Shown: in pieces, positions 20,701 through 27,555 of the stretch
Layout of the letters: every line of letters begins with the position of its first letter
Numbering within the stretch: the first letter of the stretch is position 1
IMG/VR virus record: IMGVR_UViG_3300031857_000593
Coordinates: 1 to 36,896 of that record
Source of the DNA: a virus
Strand: one strand, 5' to 3'
DNA: 36,896 nucleotides
Made by a program: the position numbers and the translations under genes
The notes under the pieces: model-generated
Seen by the model: the letters and a program-made list of their open reading frames with translations, nothing else
What the model was told of the DNA's origin: nothing
Databases searched by the model: none

Positions 20701-22843
20701 TTCCGGTTTCTGGGTCAATAGGAGTATCATCTCTGTACACTCCAGCTGGTTGTGGTTGTACATAATAACTTGGTACACGCATTTGGTTTATAGTCGAGTC
20801 AGTTGCTAGCTCTTGAAGAACTATGTTTTGTCGTCTTAATGATTCTGGGCTTCTTCTAATGTGTACCCTTCTAGGTCCTGATCTTTTAGGTTTACCAGTA
20901 GTTGGGTCTACTACTACTTGCTCAGACCCCACTACTTCCTTAATCAGGCCGCCTTTTCGTAGCTCCATCCCTACAACGTCTGTGTCAAGACCTACATCAA
21001 TGATGTTTCCTTCGCTGTCTCTACGCACTCCATACCTGGACCCACGGGCTTCATCTTGCTTTTCGATACCTTCTTGTAGCTTAGAAAAGTAAGCTTCCTT
21101 TTCACTAGGCGTTTCAGCGTTAGGCTTAGTAGTAGACAGTTCGTCTACTGATTTACTTTCGCTTGATCCAGGTATAGTTCTAACAGCAGGTTGCTGTGAT
21201 CTATCTACCCATGGGTACAACTGTGGGCTAAGATTGGTAACTGGAGTGTAATTACCAAACTCTGAGGGTTCAAGGGAAGCGGTGTAGCCTCCGGTTACTG
21301 TGTCCAACATTTTGTCGGCTTCAGCGAACTCTTTAGAACCTGCTTCCCCTACAGATCTTGTGTATGACTCAGCAATCTGCTCTTCGTATGGCGTTAGCGT
21401 TGATGATGTTTCATCTGGCTCGACAGCAAACGGTCCTCGTACAGTAGCCGTGCTTGGGCGTAGTGACTCCTTACCTGAGACTTTCATCGGTTGAGTTTCG
21501 GGAATGCCACCTCTTGTTTTTTGCCAAACGAGTTTACCGTTAGCATCTCTTTTCTGTTTACCTGTAGTTGGGTCCATAACTGGGGTTTTTACTAACTTAA
21601 ACTCACTAGGGGTTCTGCGTACTGTGAAGTTTCCTCTGAATACGGGCTCAGCTACTCCTCTAGCCACTTCACCCTCACGCAAACGCATACGGTTTAATTC
21701 TGGGGAAATCAACAAGTTTGCAGCGGCAGCTAGCCTTGCAGCATCTACTGTATCCTTAAATTGGCCAGACAGTGCCGCTGAGGTTTGGCCAGTATGTAGC
21801 GCACCTTGCTCTAACGATGCAGCTTCTGCTAATGGGTTAGACCCCTGATCTGGGGCTGGGATTGCTCCAAGTTCAGACAAAGCTCTTTGCTCTGTGTCAG
21901 CAGCGGACCGTGCTGATCCTTTTACAATGTCTTTTCCACCTTCACCAAAGGTGATCGCTCCTTGTTCACCTTTTTCTACTAGAGAAGAGCTCTCGGTAAA
22001 GGGTGTGGTTGGTATCTCTACTTGTTCCGATACGTCTGCGGCTGTTTCATCATCAGATGCCCTTGGGGCTTCGTACATTTCGTTAGGTGCAAGATCATCA
22101 CTTGCACCCTCTTTTCCCCATCCTTGCATATATAGAATGTGCGCTACGTATTCTGCAGCAGTGGGCTTTCTACCACGAAAGCCAACTCTTCCCATCTCGT
22201 CTGCATTAGCTCTGGGTATTTGTGGGGCAGGGGTTGTTGTAGCCCGGTCTCTGCCAGGTTGGGGAGTACCTAGCTGTGATGTTCCTCCTTGAATACGTGG
22301 TATTGCACCAGTACCTTCAAGTTGGGGGACTCCCTTTGGGTCTGGAACTACCGTGGTAACCCCAGTGTCTGGGTCAGTTACCTTAGCTTGCCCACGCTGT
22401 TTAAGCGACAGAGCTTCTTTAACGTCGGCAATCTTTTCAGTGGTTGGGAATTTTTCAACACGAGCTTGTCGTGCAGAGATTACATCAGCACGTTCTTGAG
22501 CAGTACCAAGTTTTTTAACTTGTGAAGCTGCTACGTTTCTAGTGGTTTCTGTTTTTGAAGATCCAAGTCTACGCTTTCTTTCTGGGTCTTCTTTATCAGC
22601 TTTTACCTCTTTAGATACTTTTGATTTTGCTGCTTTCTTTAAACCACTTAATTTAGCACGTACATCTGCGCTAGACGACTTAAACAGTGCTTTGAACTCT
22701 GGTGTGTTGGAAACGTCTACAACTTTGCCATCTTTAGCAGCGTAAAAACCACCTGAAGCGTCGATTAGCTTTTTAAGCTGAGCGGCATCTTCAGCTGATA
22801 ACCCACTGAGGTTGGATGTGTCTTCGTTTGGGTCTTTGGCCAT
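17786..22843 (-). CDS. Giant (1685-aa) low-complexity, probably disordered protein
   Basis: The longest gene here, one uninterrupted frame of 1685 codons with GGAG upstream of ATG 22843 and a plausible promoter at 22879-22907. The sequence is rich in Thr, Glu, Lys, Pro, Gly and Ser and lacks Cys, membrane segments and catalytic motifs. It repeatedly uses short D-x-x-[TS]-G or DxxGN turns, e.g. DPTTGKQKRD, DPETGNVRT, LDEDGNPVV and DTRGNVTQD, in the style of beta-hairpin linkers. It may be an internal head protein, scaffold or long tail-associated protein. Its selective upkeep over 5 kb suggests a structural or ejected role, which is inference. It is followed by small basic proteins. Confidence 0.75.
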   Translation of the reverse strand: MAKDPNEDTSNLSGLSAEDAAQLKKLIDASGGFYAAKDGKVVDVSNTPEFKALFKSSSADVRAKLSGLKKAAKSKVSKEVKADKEDPERKRRLGSSKTETTRNVAASQVKKLGTAQERADVISARQARVEKFPTTEKIADVKEALSLKQRGQAKVTDPDTGVTTVVPDPKGVPQLEGTGAIPRIQGGTSQLGTPQPGRDRATTTPAPQIPRANADEMGRVGFRGRKPTAAEYVAHILYMQGWGKEGASDDLAPNEMYEAPRASDDETAADVSEQVEIPTTPFTESSSLVEKGEQGAITFGEGGKDIVKGSARSAADTEQRALSELGAIPAPDQGSNPLAEAASLEQGALHTGQTSAALSGQFKDTVDAARLAAAANLLISPELNRMRLREGEVARGVAEPVFRGNFTVRRTPSEFKLVKTPVMDPTTGKQKRDANGKLVWQKTRGGIPETQPMKVSGKESLRPSTATVRGPFAVEPDETSSTLTPYEEQIAESYTRSVGEAGSKEFAEADKMLDTVTGGYTASLEPSEFGNYTPVTNLSPQLYPWVDRSQQPAVRTIPGSSESKSVDELSTTKPNAETPSEKEAYFSKLQEGIEKQDEARGSRYGVRRDSEGNIIDVGLDTDVVGMELRKGGLIKEVVGSEQVVVDPTTGKPKRSGPRRVHIRRSPESLRRQNIVLQELATDSTINQMRVPSYYVQPQPAGVYRDDTPIDPETGNVRTPKGVAEKLKFGSGERVISNVETSDPRWTDYDYSTKMVEKEGTDASGKPTTIPTAEEGVVRRIIPTARGLKPEGPTVEEDTAAKIEQVIPGFKEKGIPGVISPQLVTNVFANVQKDILRRKAGGETGPVRRRSEEEQRNYLQSIGEKPMYTDEEFGKIQEFRERERSADDEALKSAVEALSQRKPLVEQALKDLATIKDVKSKAEEEVAKQIREGSHPSAIRKDGSTNPTFMPIEPLSPTASPEEKKLHKARTSAQNRVIRAAGREAVNAHINSVSESSGFKTDVRGDVKVDESGTPIQLDDTSDSLVNPEDETEIRVRVMKALHQKISPSVAGTESKRTVPRKFYYRIQKDKRGNAVLDEDGNPVVMESEKRSFPVQKTDDQGKPVRDTRGNVTQDVDETGAPITERSTVKLTPFVTTAEQLGKGKGKTPGISVKSELDIKSEGGVWHPTENPKGSYIVKDATPLTVARTKSERLREKGGATSAGDLELGDEGLIHSVLDSLRVPAGEGTTAPFLRPVPAGVSVQTLNDLNYKVTAPETARDMPTVEEATGAAPSPTRPGALGSQFDIRTTEATPRDPAASFTIPETTEEKVALAKKLKVNLSIATPNMLRTSRGVTRQSVGASTGDILGDKPRPADTRVSAMTDVGTPTEVDEGTSPLQAVAQIQSGALGVGDMQKEFSIRDVRARNASDRAAQHERNKADALRRVPQQPISNPYVEAFKAKLGPTPIKINVPPSREARNQADALRAERTNLLRDREGSLNPSSIDERTAQLEKEISELHAGTTISRPLSDLPMAINQVRSGQGTRSVDTRAPLMPTTDMPVNRPYLEGDAVPSSRLVNAGQYARIAPRTGNFTRGSGKQYYGEVTYTGEGPRYSEIAGPEGRGKRANTLTTMSESAPYIEGVDRDTNTIGGRELLPIQSAQKAPAFPGQAPPARGAAQTPGPDFTPDPIQNRSLSPQFKNTNKQP

Positions 22844-22878
22844 TGGTTACTCCATGAGAAAAGCACGCGTTACTTAAT

Positions 22879-22907
22879 ATAATACCAGTTATTTGGGTTA
22901 TGGTTAA
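22879..22907 (-). promoter_or_regulatory. Predicted promoter of the 1685-aa gene
   Basis: On the - strand TTAACC (22902-22907), a 17-base spacer and TATTAT (22879-22884); the -10 box is preceded by TGG (extended -10, TGn). The 60-base gap before the giant gene is a natural place for a promoter and would allow separate timing from the recombination genes upstream. Confidence 0.5.
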
Positions 22908-23185
22908 CGTGTAACAGGCTTAAAAGAGATAGCGGAAATCGTTTCTCCGTTGTCTCCTGGAATGTCGTCAAACCCTATGATAAAGCATAGGTCGACCCCT
23001 CTTGGTGCTACGAAGCCTCTGGCAATAGCGCATGCCTTAACTGCTTGGTTAACAGCACTGGCGCCTATTGCGCGCATTTTAGGGGACTGTCCAGCGATTA
23101 CTGACCTGGCTACAATCGACCCTACGCTTTGTGGATTGCTTCCACCTGATACTTTTACAATATCATCTACTGGTTCTTGGGACAT
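22904..23185 (-). CDS. SpoVS-like protein (stage V sporulation protein S family)
   Basis: A 93-residue protein matching SpoVS (Alba-like fold). Conserved elements in order: KVSGGSNPQSV near the N-terminus, MRAIGASAVNQAVKA and AIARGFVAPRGVDL in the middle, and GFDDI, then ETISAISFKPV at the end. SpoVS is a small basic, probably nucleic-acid-binding protein that controls sporulation in Bacillus and is spread in other bacteria. In a phage it may bind DNA or RNA or interfere with host regulation; that is inferred. ATG 23185 has GGAG upstream. A 5-bp hairpin (23208-23221) precedes it. Confidence 0.88.
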   Translation of the reverse strand: MSQEPVDDIVKVSGGSNPQSVGSIVARSVIAGQSPKMRAIGASAVNQAVKACAIARGFVAPRGVDLCFIIGFDDIPGDNGETISAISFKPVTR

Positions 23186-23229
23186 AGTTTACTCCGTATG
23201 TTTAAAAGGTTGTTATCAACCCTATAATT

Positions 23230-23595
23230 TTACGAGTAACCGCCCTCTTTCAGCAGAGTAACAAAGTCATCTAACCGCATCACAACGTAGGTATCACCTA
23301 ATGCTTTTTCACCTTTACCAGCCCGCTTAACAACTAAAGCTGGCATCGACTTGCCCAGTTTGGATGCTTGCTCAACAGTTGCGTCTAACCAACCACTTAG
23401 GTTTAGCTTACGTTGGTTTTTACACTGTATAGCAAGCTCTCTTTCGGCAAGATTGTTTCTGATTCCGTTGATATCTCCTGTGTCTTCACTACCTTTGAGG
23501 ACAGTACGGGCGGCTTTTAGAAAACCATTAGCGTTTAGATAACGTTTAATAGACGTTTCAAACGATGTGCCTTTTTGTTTAGCTCTATTTGCCAT
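23230..23595 (-). CDS. PD-(D/E)XK nuclease-like protein (resolvase-type)
   Basis: A 121-residue protein from ATG 23595, which overlaps the previous stop by 11 bases; a longer frame to 23634 has no better start. KGTSFETSIKRYLN (Glu 13), GSEDTGDINGI (Asp 41) and LAIQCKN (Gln 57, Lys 59) trace a PD-(D/E)XK fold as in Holliday-junction resolvases and Vsr-like proteins; the usual E-x-K is Q-x-K here, seen in some active members. Likely roles are junction cleavage or DNA end processing. It is one of three such proteins in 2.5 kb. Confidence 0.72.
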   Translation of the reverse strand: MANRAKQKGTSFETSIKRYLNANGFLKAARTVLKGSEDTGDINGIRNNLAERELAIQCKNQRKLNLSGWLDATVEQASKLGKSMPALVVKRAGKGEKALGDTYVVMRLDDFVTLLKEGGYS

Positions 23596-23797
23596 AGTTC
23601 TGCTCTGCATACTTGCGCCAGTAGTTCCGGCCAATTCTCATTTTATCAAACATCACCTTGAGTGCGTGGAAATCTCTCTCACAGTCTTCAAGTGCGGCTC
23701 GCAGCCGTTTAAGCTCATCTGCGGCTTCCTGCATTACTGAGAATGGTGGCTGCTGATCATCCCAGTTTTCTAGCCGGGTAACAATGTCGTCAGTCAT
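23585..23797 (-). CDS. Hypothetical coiled-coil protein, 70 aa
   Basis: A 70-residue protein beginning MTDDIVTRLENWDDQQ at ATG 23797. That start overlaps the stop of the hidden 55-residue gene (8 bases), which favours it over the in-frame ATG at 23830. The body is an Ala/Leu/Glu/Arg helix (AADELKRLRAALEDCERDF), a likely coiled coil, followed by a basic Tyr/Trp end (RNYWRKYAEQ). The pattern is common in phage host-takeover and recombination clusters. Function unknown. Confidence 0.68.
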   Translation of the reverse strand: MTDDIVTRLENWDDQQPPFSVMQEAADELKRLRAALEDCERDFHALKVMFDKMRIGRNYWRKYAEQNYGK

Positions 23798-23957
23798 TGT
23801 GTAGCTTGTCGTTGATCTTACGAAGTTCATTTAGGATATCCTGCAGGGTATCATTGAGTCTGTTAAGTGGCTCGGTTGTATACCGGTAGGTATCTTGCTG
23901 CCGCTTAAGTCGGGCGTTTGCTTCTTTTGCTGCGGCGTATCCGTAGGGATCTGACAT
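23790..23957 (-). CDS. Small coiled-coil protein, 55 aa
   Basis: A gene from ATG 23957 to TGA at 23790. Its GGAG (6 bases upstream) lies in the last codons of the preceding gene. The product begins MSDPYGYAAAKEANARLK and ends in a Leu/Ile heptad (LNDTLQDILNELRKIND), so it likely forms a coiled coil, perhaps with the next small protein. It fills the gap between two larger genes. Good Shine-Dalgarno and overlaps on both sides make it credible. Confidence 0.68.
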   Translation of the reverse strand: MSDPYGYAAAKEANARLKRQQDTYRYTTEPLNRLNDTLQDILNELRKINDKLHND

Positions 23958-23958
23958 A

Positions 23959-24462
23959 TCATGCTCCGAATCTTGATGTTCTGCTGTCTTTACTACTTAA
24001 ACCAATTCTACGACTTAGCTCTCGCGAAAGCAACTGGGCCCCGCGTTCACAGGATTCAAATACAGCTTCAACGAGTTTACGATAAGCTCTAGAAACTTGA
24101 TACTTCTCTTGCTGAGCAACAACCCTATGGTCGGTGTCTCGACGTGCCTTAGCAATGGTTACCCGGTCACCCTTAACATCAGACCCCCACTGCTCAATCA
24201 ATACTTTTGCTTCTGTGATTCTACATAGGTTGCCATCCCTATCTTCATCAATTTCAGCTTGCACTAACTGGCCCTTTGTGTAAGATACCCAAGACATGAA
24301 CTCTGTATACAAATCCATTAGGTCACTGTCGTCTAGGTCGTCTAGGTGGTCTGGTAGTTCTGGTGGGTTGTCTGACGGCCTAGTAGGCAGGGAGAACTTA
24401 CTCTTAAATTTGGAGAGAGCAGGGTCTCCATCATCTTTTGGTATTACTCTCAATTCCAACAA
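23959..24462 (-). CDS. Hypothetical protein next to the Cas4-like nuclease
   Basis: A 167-residue protein; TTG 24462 (or 24459) is the start, overlapping the Cas4-like gene by 13 bases. The N-terminal third is disordered and acidic with the run PDHLDDLDDSDLMDLY, followed by helices (FMSWVSYTKGQLVQAEID) and basic C-terminal segments (VAQQEKYQVSRAYRKLVEA). The pattern is known to me from actinophages beside Cas4-like genes, without assigned function. A role with the nuclease is plausible from gene order only. Confidence 0.66.
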   Translation of the reverse strand: MLELRVIPKDDGDPALSKFKSKFSLPTRPSDNPPELPDHLDDLDDSDLMDLYTEFMSWVSYTKGQLVQAEIDEDRDGNLCRITEAKVLIEQWGSDVKGDRVTIAKARRDTDHRVVAQQEKYQVSRAYRKLVEAVFESCERGAQLLSRELSRRIGLSSKDSRTSRFGA

Positions 24463-25319
24463 ACTTTCTTGTAGGGGCAGTATTTACAACCGTTAGCCTT
24501 ACTATCAGATGCCCAAACTGGGCGCTCTGGTTCTGTGTTGTCATCTAAGTGTGCAATAACTTTGCTACAGTTGTCAAGAATTGGCTGCATTATTTCTTCT
24601 TGAAAGGTAACAGTAAATTCCTTTACCTCTTGGGTGGGCTTCCACTCATAGATGAACACTATTTTGTCGTGGCCTGTGCAGTGCATGTAGATGTGGCCCT
24701 GACGGACGTGGGACGCAAATGGCTTTTTTATGTTTTTCCAAAGGCCGTCTAGGGTTAGTTCACCACTTGAGTATGCTTTGTACAAGTTTGGGTGATCCCA
24801 CCGCACGGTGCCAAGGCCAACGCTCTTTATTTCAATAAGGGCTTTGCCTTCCCCATCAACCAATTCTCCATCCGCGTGACCGAGTATGCGAAACCCATCG
24901 TCACGTACAGGTACCTCGCGATAAAGGACATTACTAGAATTGCACTGGTGGCAAGAGCTAGGAGAAACCCCGTACCATACTTCAGAGCACGACGCACATT
25001 CCCATTTGCCACCAAGGATGCCAGCTTGGTGCATCCACTTCTGCCACTTTGCATGAATCGCATGGCCCTCCTCAAACACATTTAATCTAGTCATATTATA
25101 TGACTCATCTGAGGCAGGATACTTGTTAATTTTATACCATGCGGCTCTAGCACACCAGTCTTTCTTTGAAAGCTCAGAGGGATGCAAGTGGTCAGTGTCT
25201 CTGTGTTGGTTTCTCTCACGGTTGTTTACCACAAGCCGCTCTTGTATTACTGGTAGTATACGACCTTTTGACTTTATTGATTCTTTGTAAGTCTTGGCGT
25301 ACCAAGGTGTCTCTGTCAC
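24450..25319 (-). CDS. Cas4-like PD-(D/E)XK exonuclease with zinc-ribbon insert
   Basis: A 289-residue nuclease of the RecB/Cas4 type. The conserved Cys arrangement is visible: DWC at residue 56 and CKYCPYKKVC at 278-287, a [4Fe-4S] site in Cas4 and AddB. The catalytic core is GHADGEL (Asp 150) and ALIEIKSVG (Glu 163, Lys 165), followed by a VRQGHIYMHC helix with the QxxxY step. A zinc ribbon (CASC at 108-111, CHQC at 123-126) is inserted. Actinophage relatives are annotated as Cas4-like exonucleases and are expected to resect DNA ends for the RecA-like recombinase. No other Cas gene or array is present, so it is not part of a CRISPR system. Confidence 0.88.
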   Translation of the reverse strand: MTETPWYAKTYKESIKSKGRILPVIQERLVVNNRERNQHRDTDHLHPSELSKKDWCARAAWYKINKYPASDESYNMTRLNVFEEGHAIHAKWQKWMHQAGILGGKWECASCSEVWYGVSPSSCHQCNSSNVLYREVPVRDDGFRILGHADGELVDGEGKALIEIKSVGLGTVRWDHPNLYKAYSSGELTLDGLWKNIKKPFASHVRQGHIYMHCTGHDKIVFIYEWKPTQEVKEFTVTFQEEIMQPILDNCSKVIAHLDDNTEPERPVWASDSKANGCKYCPYKKVCWN

Positions 25320-25669
25320 AGACGATCCCCGTCTACTCCTACCAACATTTGGAAGTCAGCCTCGTTAAGAATTACGTAGTGTCTGCCCCCAAGGTCAAAC
25401 TGAAGCACTGGAAGACGGTCTTCAAGGACACCGCGCTGAGTAAGATCAGCCAACTCACTAGCCTTAATTGAGTAGGACTTTAGATTGTTTGTGAGCTTGT
25501 TCTCAATAAGAAGCTCGTGAGTGCGCACGTCGTTCTTTCTAAGCCAACCAGACCCAGATCCTGCGTTCCTACTGCCTTTGTACATCTTGGCAGAACGCTT
25601 CTCCTGCTTCTTGGAAGCTCTCATAATCTCACGTTGCTGATCTGCTCTGTCTTCTCTACCGAATATCAT
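25316..25669 (-). CDS. Holliday-junction-resolvase-like PD-(D/E)XK endonuclease
   Basis: A 117-residue protein with a basic N-terminal helix (KKQEKRSAKMYKGSR) and a compact nuclease core: GSGWLRKNDVRTH (Asp 47), LLIENKLT (Glu 56, Lys 58), YSIKASELADL and LGGRHYVIL. This matches resolvase-type PD-(D/E)XK proteins found in phages. It lies between recA-like and Cas4-like genes with overlapping ends, so it should take part in recombination intermediate cleavage. ATG 25669 overlaps the recA-like stop (ATGA). Confidence 0.8.
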   Translation of the reverse strand: MIFGREDRADQQREIMRASKKQEKRSAKMYKGSRNAGSGSGWLRKNDVRTHELLIENKLTNNLKSYSIKASELADLTQRGVLEDRLPVLQFDLGGRHYVILNEADFQMLVGVDGDRL

Positions 25670-26685
25670 AGGAAATACTCCTTTGCTTTCTCTTTGAGTT
25701 CAGATTGTAGCCCCAAGTCCTCGCGAACTCCAAGCAATAGGGCATCTTTTCCTTGCCACTTTTGGTCTTTGTAGTTGTAGTACGCTCCAGCTCTTGTGAT
25801 TATGTCTGTTGCAATACAGATGTTAACAATGTCTTTGATCACATCAAAGTCACCTAGTTTGAATGATTGGCAGTCAGCAAAGTAGAAGTCAACAACAGCA
25901 ACCTGTTGCGGTCTGTACGTCTTGTTCTTTAGAGTTCTGGCTTTAATGGTCTGACCTACTGGCTCATCTTTAAACTTCAACCACTCATCTCGTTTTACTT
26001 CTAGTCTTACAAAGTAATGAAAGTTCTTGGCTTTACCACCTGGTGTGGTGCGTGGGTCTCCATACATCACGCCAATCTTCTCGCGCCATTGGTTGATGAT
26101 CAAACCAGTGCACCCGCGATCCTCGTTAATCAACGACCGCTTTTGCGCCTTGCTGCTCTTACGGAAAAACTTTCCAGTCAGTCTAGCTCCTAGACCCATG
26201 GAGAACTCATCCATCATCTTCTCAGCTTCATCACCGGGGACTAGTGCCGGAAGTGAATCTAGAACAATGCAGTCAACTGCCCTATTCTCCATTGCGCGAA
26301 TAATAAGATCGTAGACTTGCTCCATTACGTTAGTCTCAACTACCCACAGGCGGTCTAGATCAACGCCGATAGCTTTTGCATAGTCTGGAACAAATTCTTC
26401 GGCGGCAATCCACATAGCCACCCACTCCGGGTCAGCAGCTTGGTTAGCAGCAATGGTCTTGTAAGCCAAAGCTGTCTTCCCTGATGACTCATCACCAATG
26501 ATCTCAGACCATTGGTTCATAGGCCACCCGCCGCCAAGCATAAGATCAAAAGCTAGTACTCCTGTTGTAATACGGGGCACTTCTTCTTTTACCTGGTTTC
26601 CTTGTACAATAACTTGATCTCCATATTTCTTGTTAATAGAAGAAATAATGGATTCAAGGCTCTCACGGCCAGTTTCACTTTTCAT
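25666..26685 (-). CDS. recA: RecA-like recombinase
   Basis: A 339-residue RecA-family ATPase. ATG 26685 was chosen because AAGGA lies 5 bases upstream; the frame extends to 26754 in zinc-ribbon gene sequence. Motifs: EIIGDESSGKT (Walker A), DCIVLDSLPALV (Walker B), GCTGLIINQWREKIGVMYGDP and TTPGGKAKNFH, where loop and switch residues reside. It should form filaments on single-stranded DNA and drive strand exchange in phage replication and repair. It is flanked by nucleases and a zinc-ribbon protein. Confidence 0.92.
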   Translation of the reverse strand: MKSETGRESLESIISSINKKYGDQVIVQGNQVKEEVPRITTGVLAFDLMLGGGWPMNQWSEIIGDESSGKTALAYKTIAANQAADPEWVAMWIAAEEFVPDYAKAIGVDLDRLWVVETNVMEQVYDLIIRAMENRAVDCIVLDSLPALVPGDEAEKMMDEFSMGLGARLTGKFFRKSSKAQKRSLINEDRGCTGLIINQWREKIGVMYGDPRTTPGGKAKNFHYFVRLEVKRDEWLKFKDEPVGQTIKARTLKNKTYRPQQVAVVDFYFADCQSFKLGDFDVIKDIVNICIATDIITRAGAYYNYKDQKWQGKDALLLGVREDLGLQSELKEKAKEYFL

Positions 26686-26699
26686 TGTTTTCCTTGTTG

Positions 26700-27110
26700 T
26701 TATACTCCCCAAGAAGCTTGGGAGGCTTGGTCGTACATACCATTCCAACCGCATTCAAAGCATCGCGGTGCTGGGCTGTTACCGTTGATTGTTGTGTTTC
26801 CACCTTTAGCTGTACGCACAAATACGTTACCACTACCACACTCTGGGCAGGTTAGATTCCCCTGCTTCTTAGCAGCTTCTCCTCGACCTTCCCATAGATG
26901 CGGTTGTCTTAGGGCTTCACCCATGGTAATGGGTTCGTTTGATACAGGTTGTTGAGGTAGTGGAGTGTCTCTGTATGGCTGAGGATTAGAGTGAGTCAGC
27001 CCAGACGGTAGGCGTATAGGGATTGTAGTCGGTGGCATAGATGAAGTTGTGGGTCTAGAAGAAGTGGTTGGATTACCACTAAGTTTCTTAGACCACCAAT
27101 CACTGCTCAT
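26700..27110 (-). CDS. Zinc-ribbon protein with disordered N-terminus
   Basis: A 136-residue protein. ATG 27110 is favoured over 27119 because AGGAGG is then 9 rather than 0 bases away. The first 90 residues are Ser/Thr/Pro-rich and likely disordered; the C-terminal 50 contain CPECGSGN and CFECGWNG (CxxC pairs), a zinc ribbon. Such ribbons act as nucleic-acid or protein docking modules; placed between polA and recA this could be a replication or transcription accessory. Unrecognised beyond the ribbon. Confidence 0.72.
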   Translation of the reverse strand: MSSDWWSKKLSGNPTTSSRPTTSSMPPTTIPIRLPSGLTHSNPQPYRDTPLPQQPVSNEPITMGEALRQPHLWEGRGEAAKKQGNLTCPECGSGNVFVRTAKGGNTTINGNSPAPRCFECGWNGMYDQASQASWGV

Positions 27111-27555
27111 CCTCGTCATCCTCCTCTAAGTCGTAATCGTCATCTGATAGTGCTGATGATAACATGAATCCTAGCAGTGACACAATATTAGTTTCAACTA
27201 ATGATGGGTCATACTTCTCAGGTTCGACAATGTTCAGCATCTCTTGGTCAATTAGGTGAGCTATGGCTGCTATACCAAAGGCTGTAATAATGTTCTCTGT
27301 AGAGACAATGGTGTCCTCGTCTAGATCGCTAGTATCACGCAGGATGTTTACCATCCAGTTTGCGCATTCTTTTACGCTGTCTAGGATACCTGCGTGAGAT
27401 AAAGTAAACCATTTTTGCATTATGTCCATGATTTCGTGTTCTTGAACTTCTGCAGAGGGAACAGAGAACCCTGCAGCATGCGCTAACTTCTGCCCTTCAA
27501 GTATAGAAAGGGTGAGGTAAAAGTTACGCTCTTCGACTGGACTTGACGCCATCAT
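27100..27555 (-). CDS. Helical hypothetical protein with acidic tail
   Basis: A 151-residue protein starting at ATG 27555, which shares its first base with the polA stop (TGATG). It is largely hydrophobic-helical (NIITAFGIAAIAHLIDQEM, SLLGFMLSSAL), though not a clear transmembrane protein, and ends with an acidic tail (DDDYDLEEDDEDEQ). Acidic tails often bind basic proteins or mimic DNA. No family recognised. Coupling with polA suggests a replication accessory. Confidence 0.68.
   Translation of the reverse strand: MMASSPVEERNFYLTLSILEGQKLAHAAGFSVPSAEVQEHEIMDIMQKWFTLSHAGILDSVKECANWMVNILRDTSDLDEDTIVSTENIITAFGIAAIAHLIDQEMLNIVEPEKYDPSLVETNIVSLLGFMLSSALSDDDYDLEEDDEDEQ

Noticed and set aside
17786-22843. 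Many 60-130-codon frames on the + strand opposite the giant gene
   Set aside because: They lack ribosome binding sites, vary in length without order and are shadows of the 1685-codon frame on the other strand.
23208-23221. GGTTG-TTAT-CAACC hairpin followed by TTTT on the - strand
   Set aside because: The stem is 5 bp only; too weak to call a terminator before the SpoVS-like gene.
24450-25319. CRISPR adaptation system because of the Cas4-like protein
   Set aside because: No array, Cas1 or Cas2 is present; stand-alone Cas4-like exonucleases are common in actinophages.
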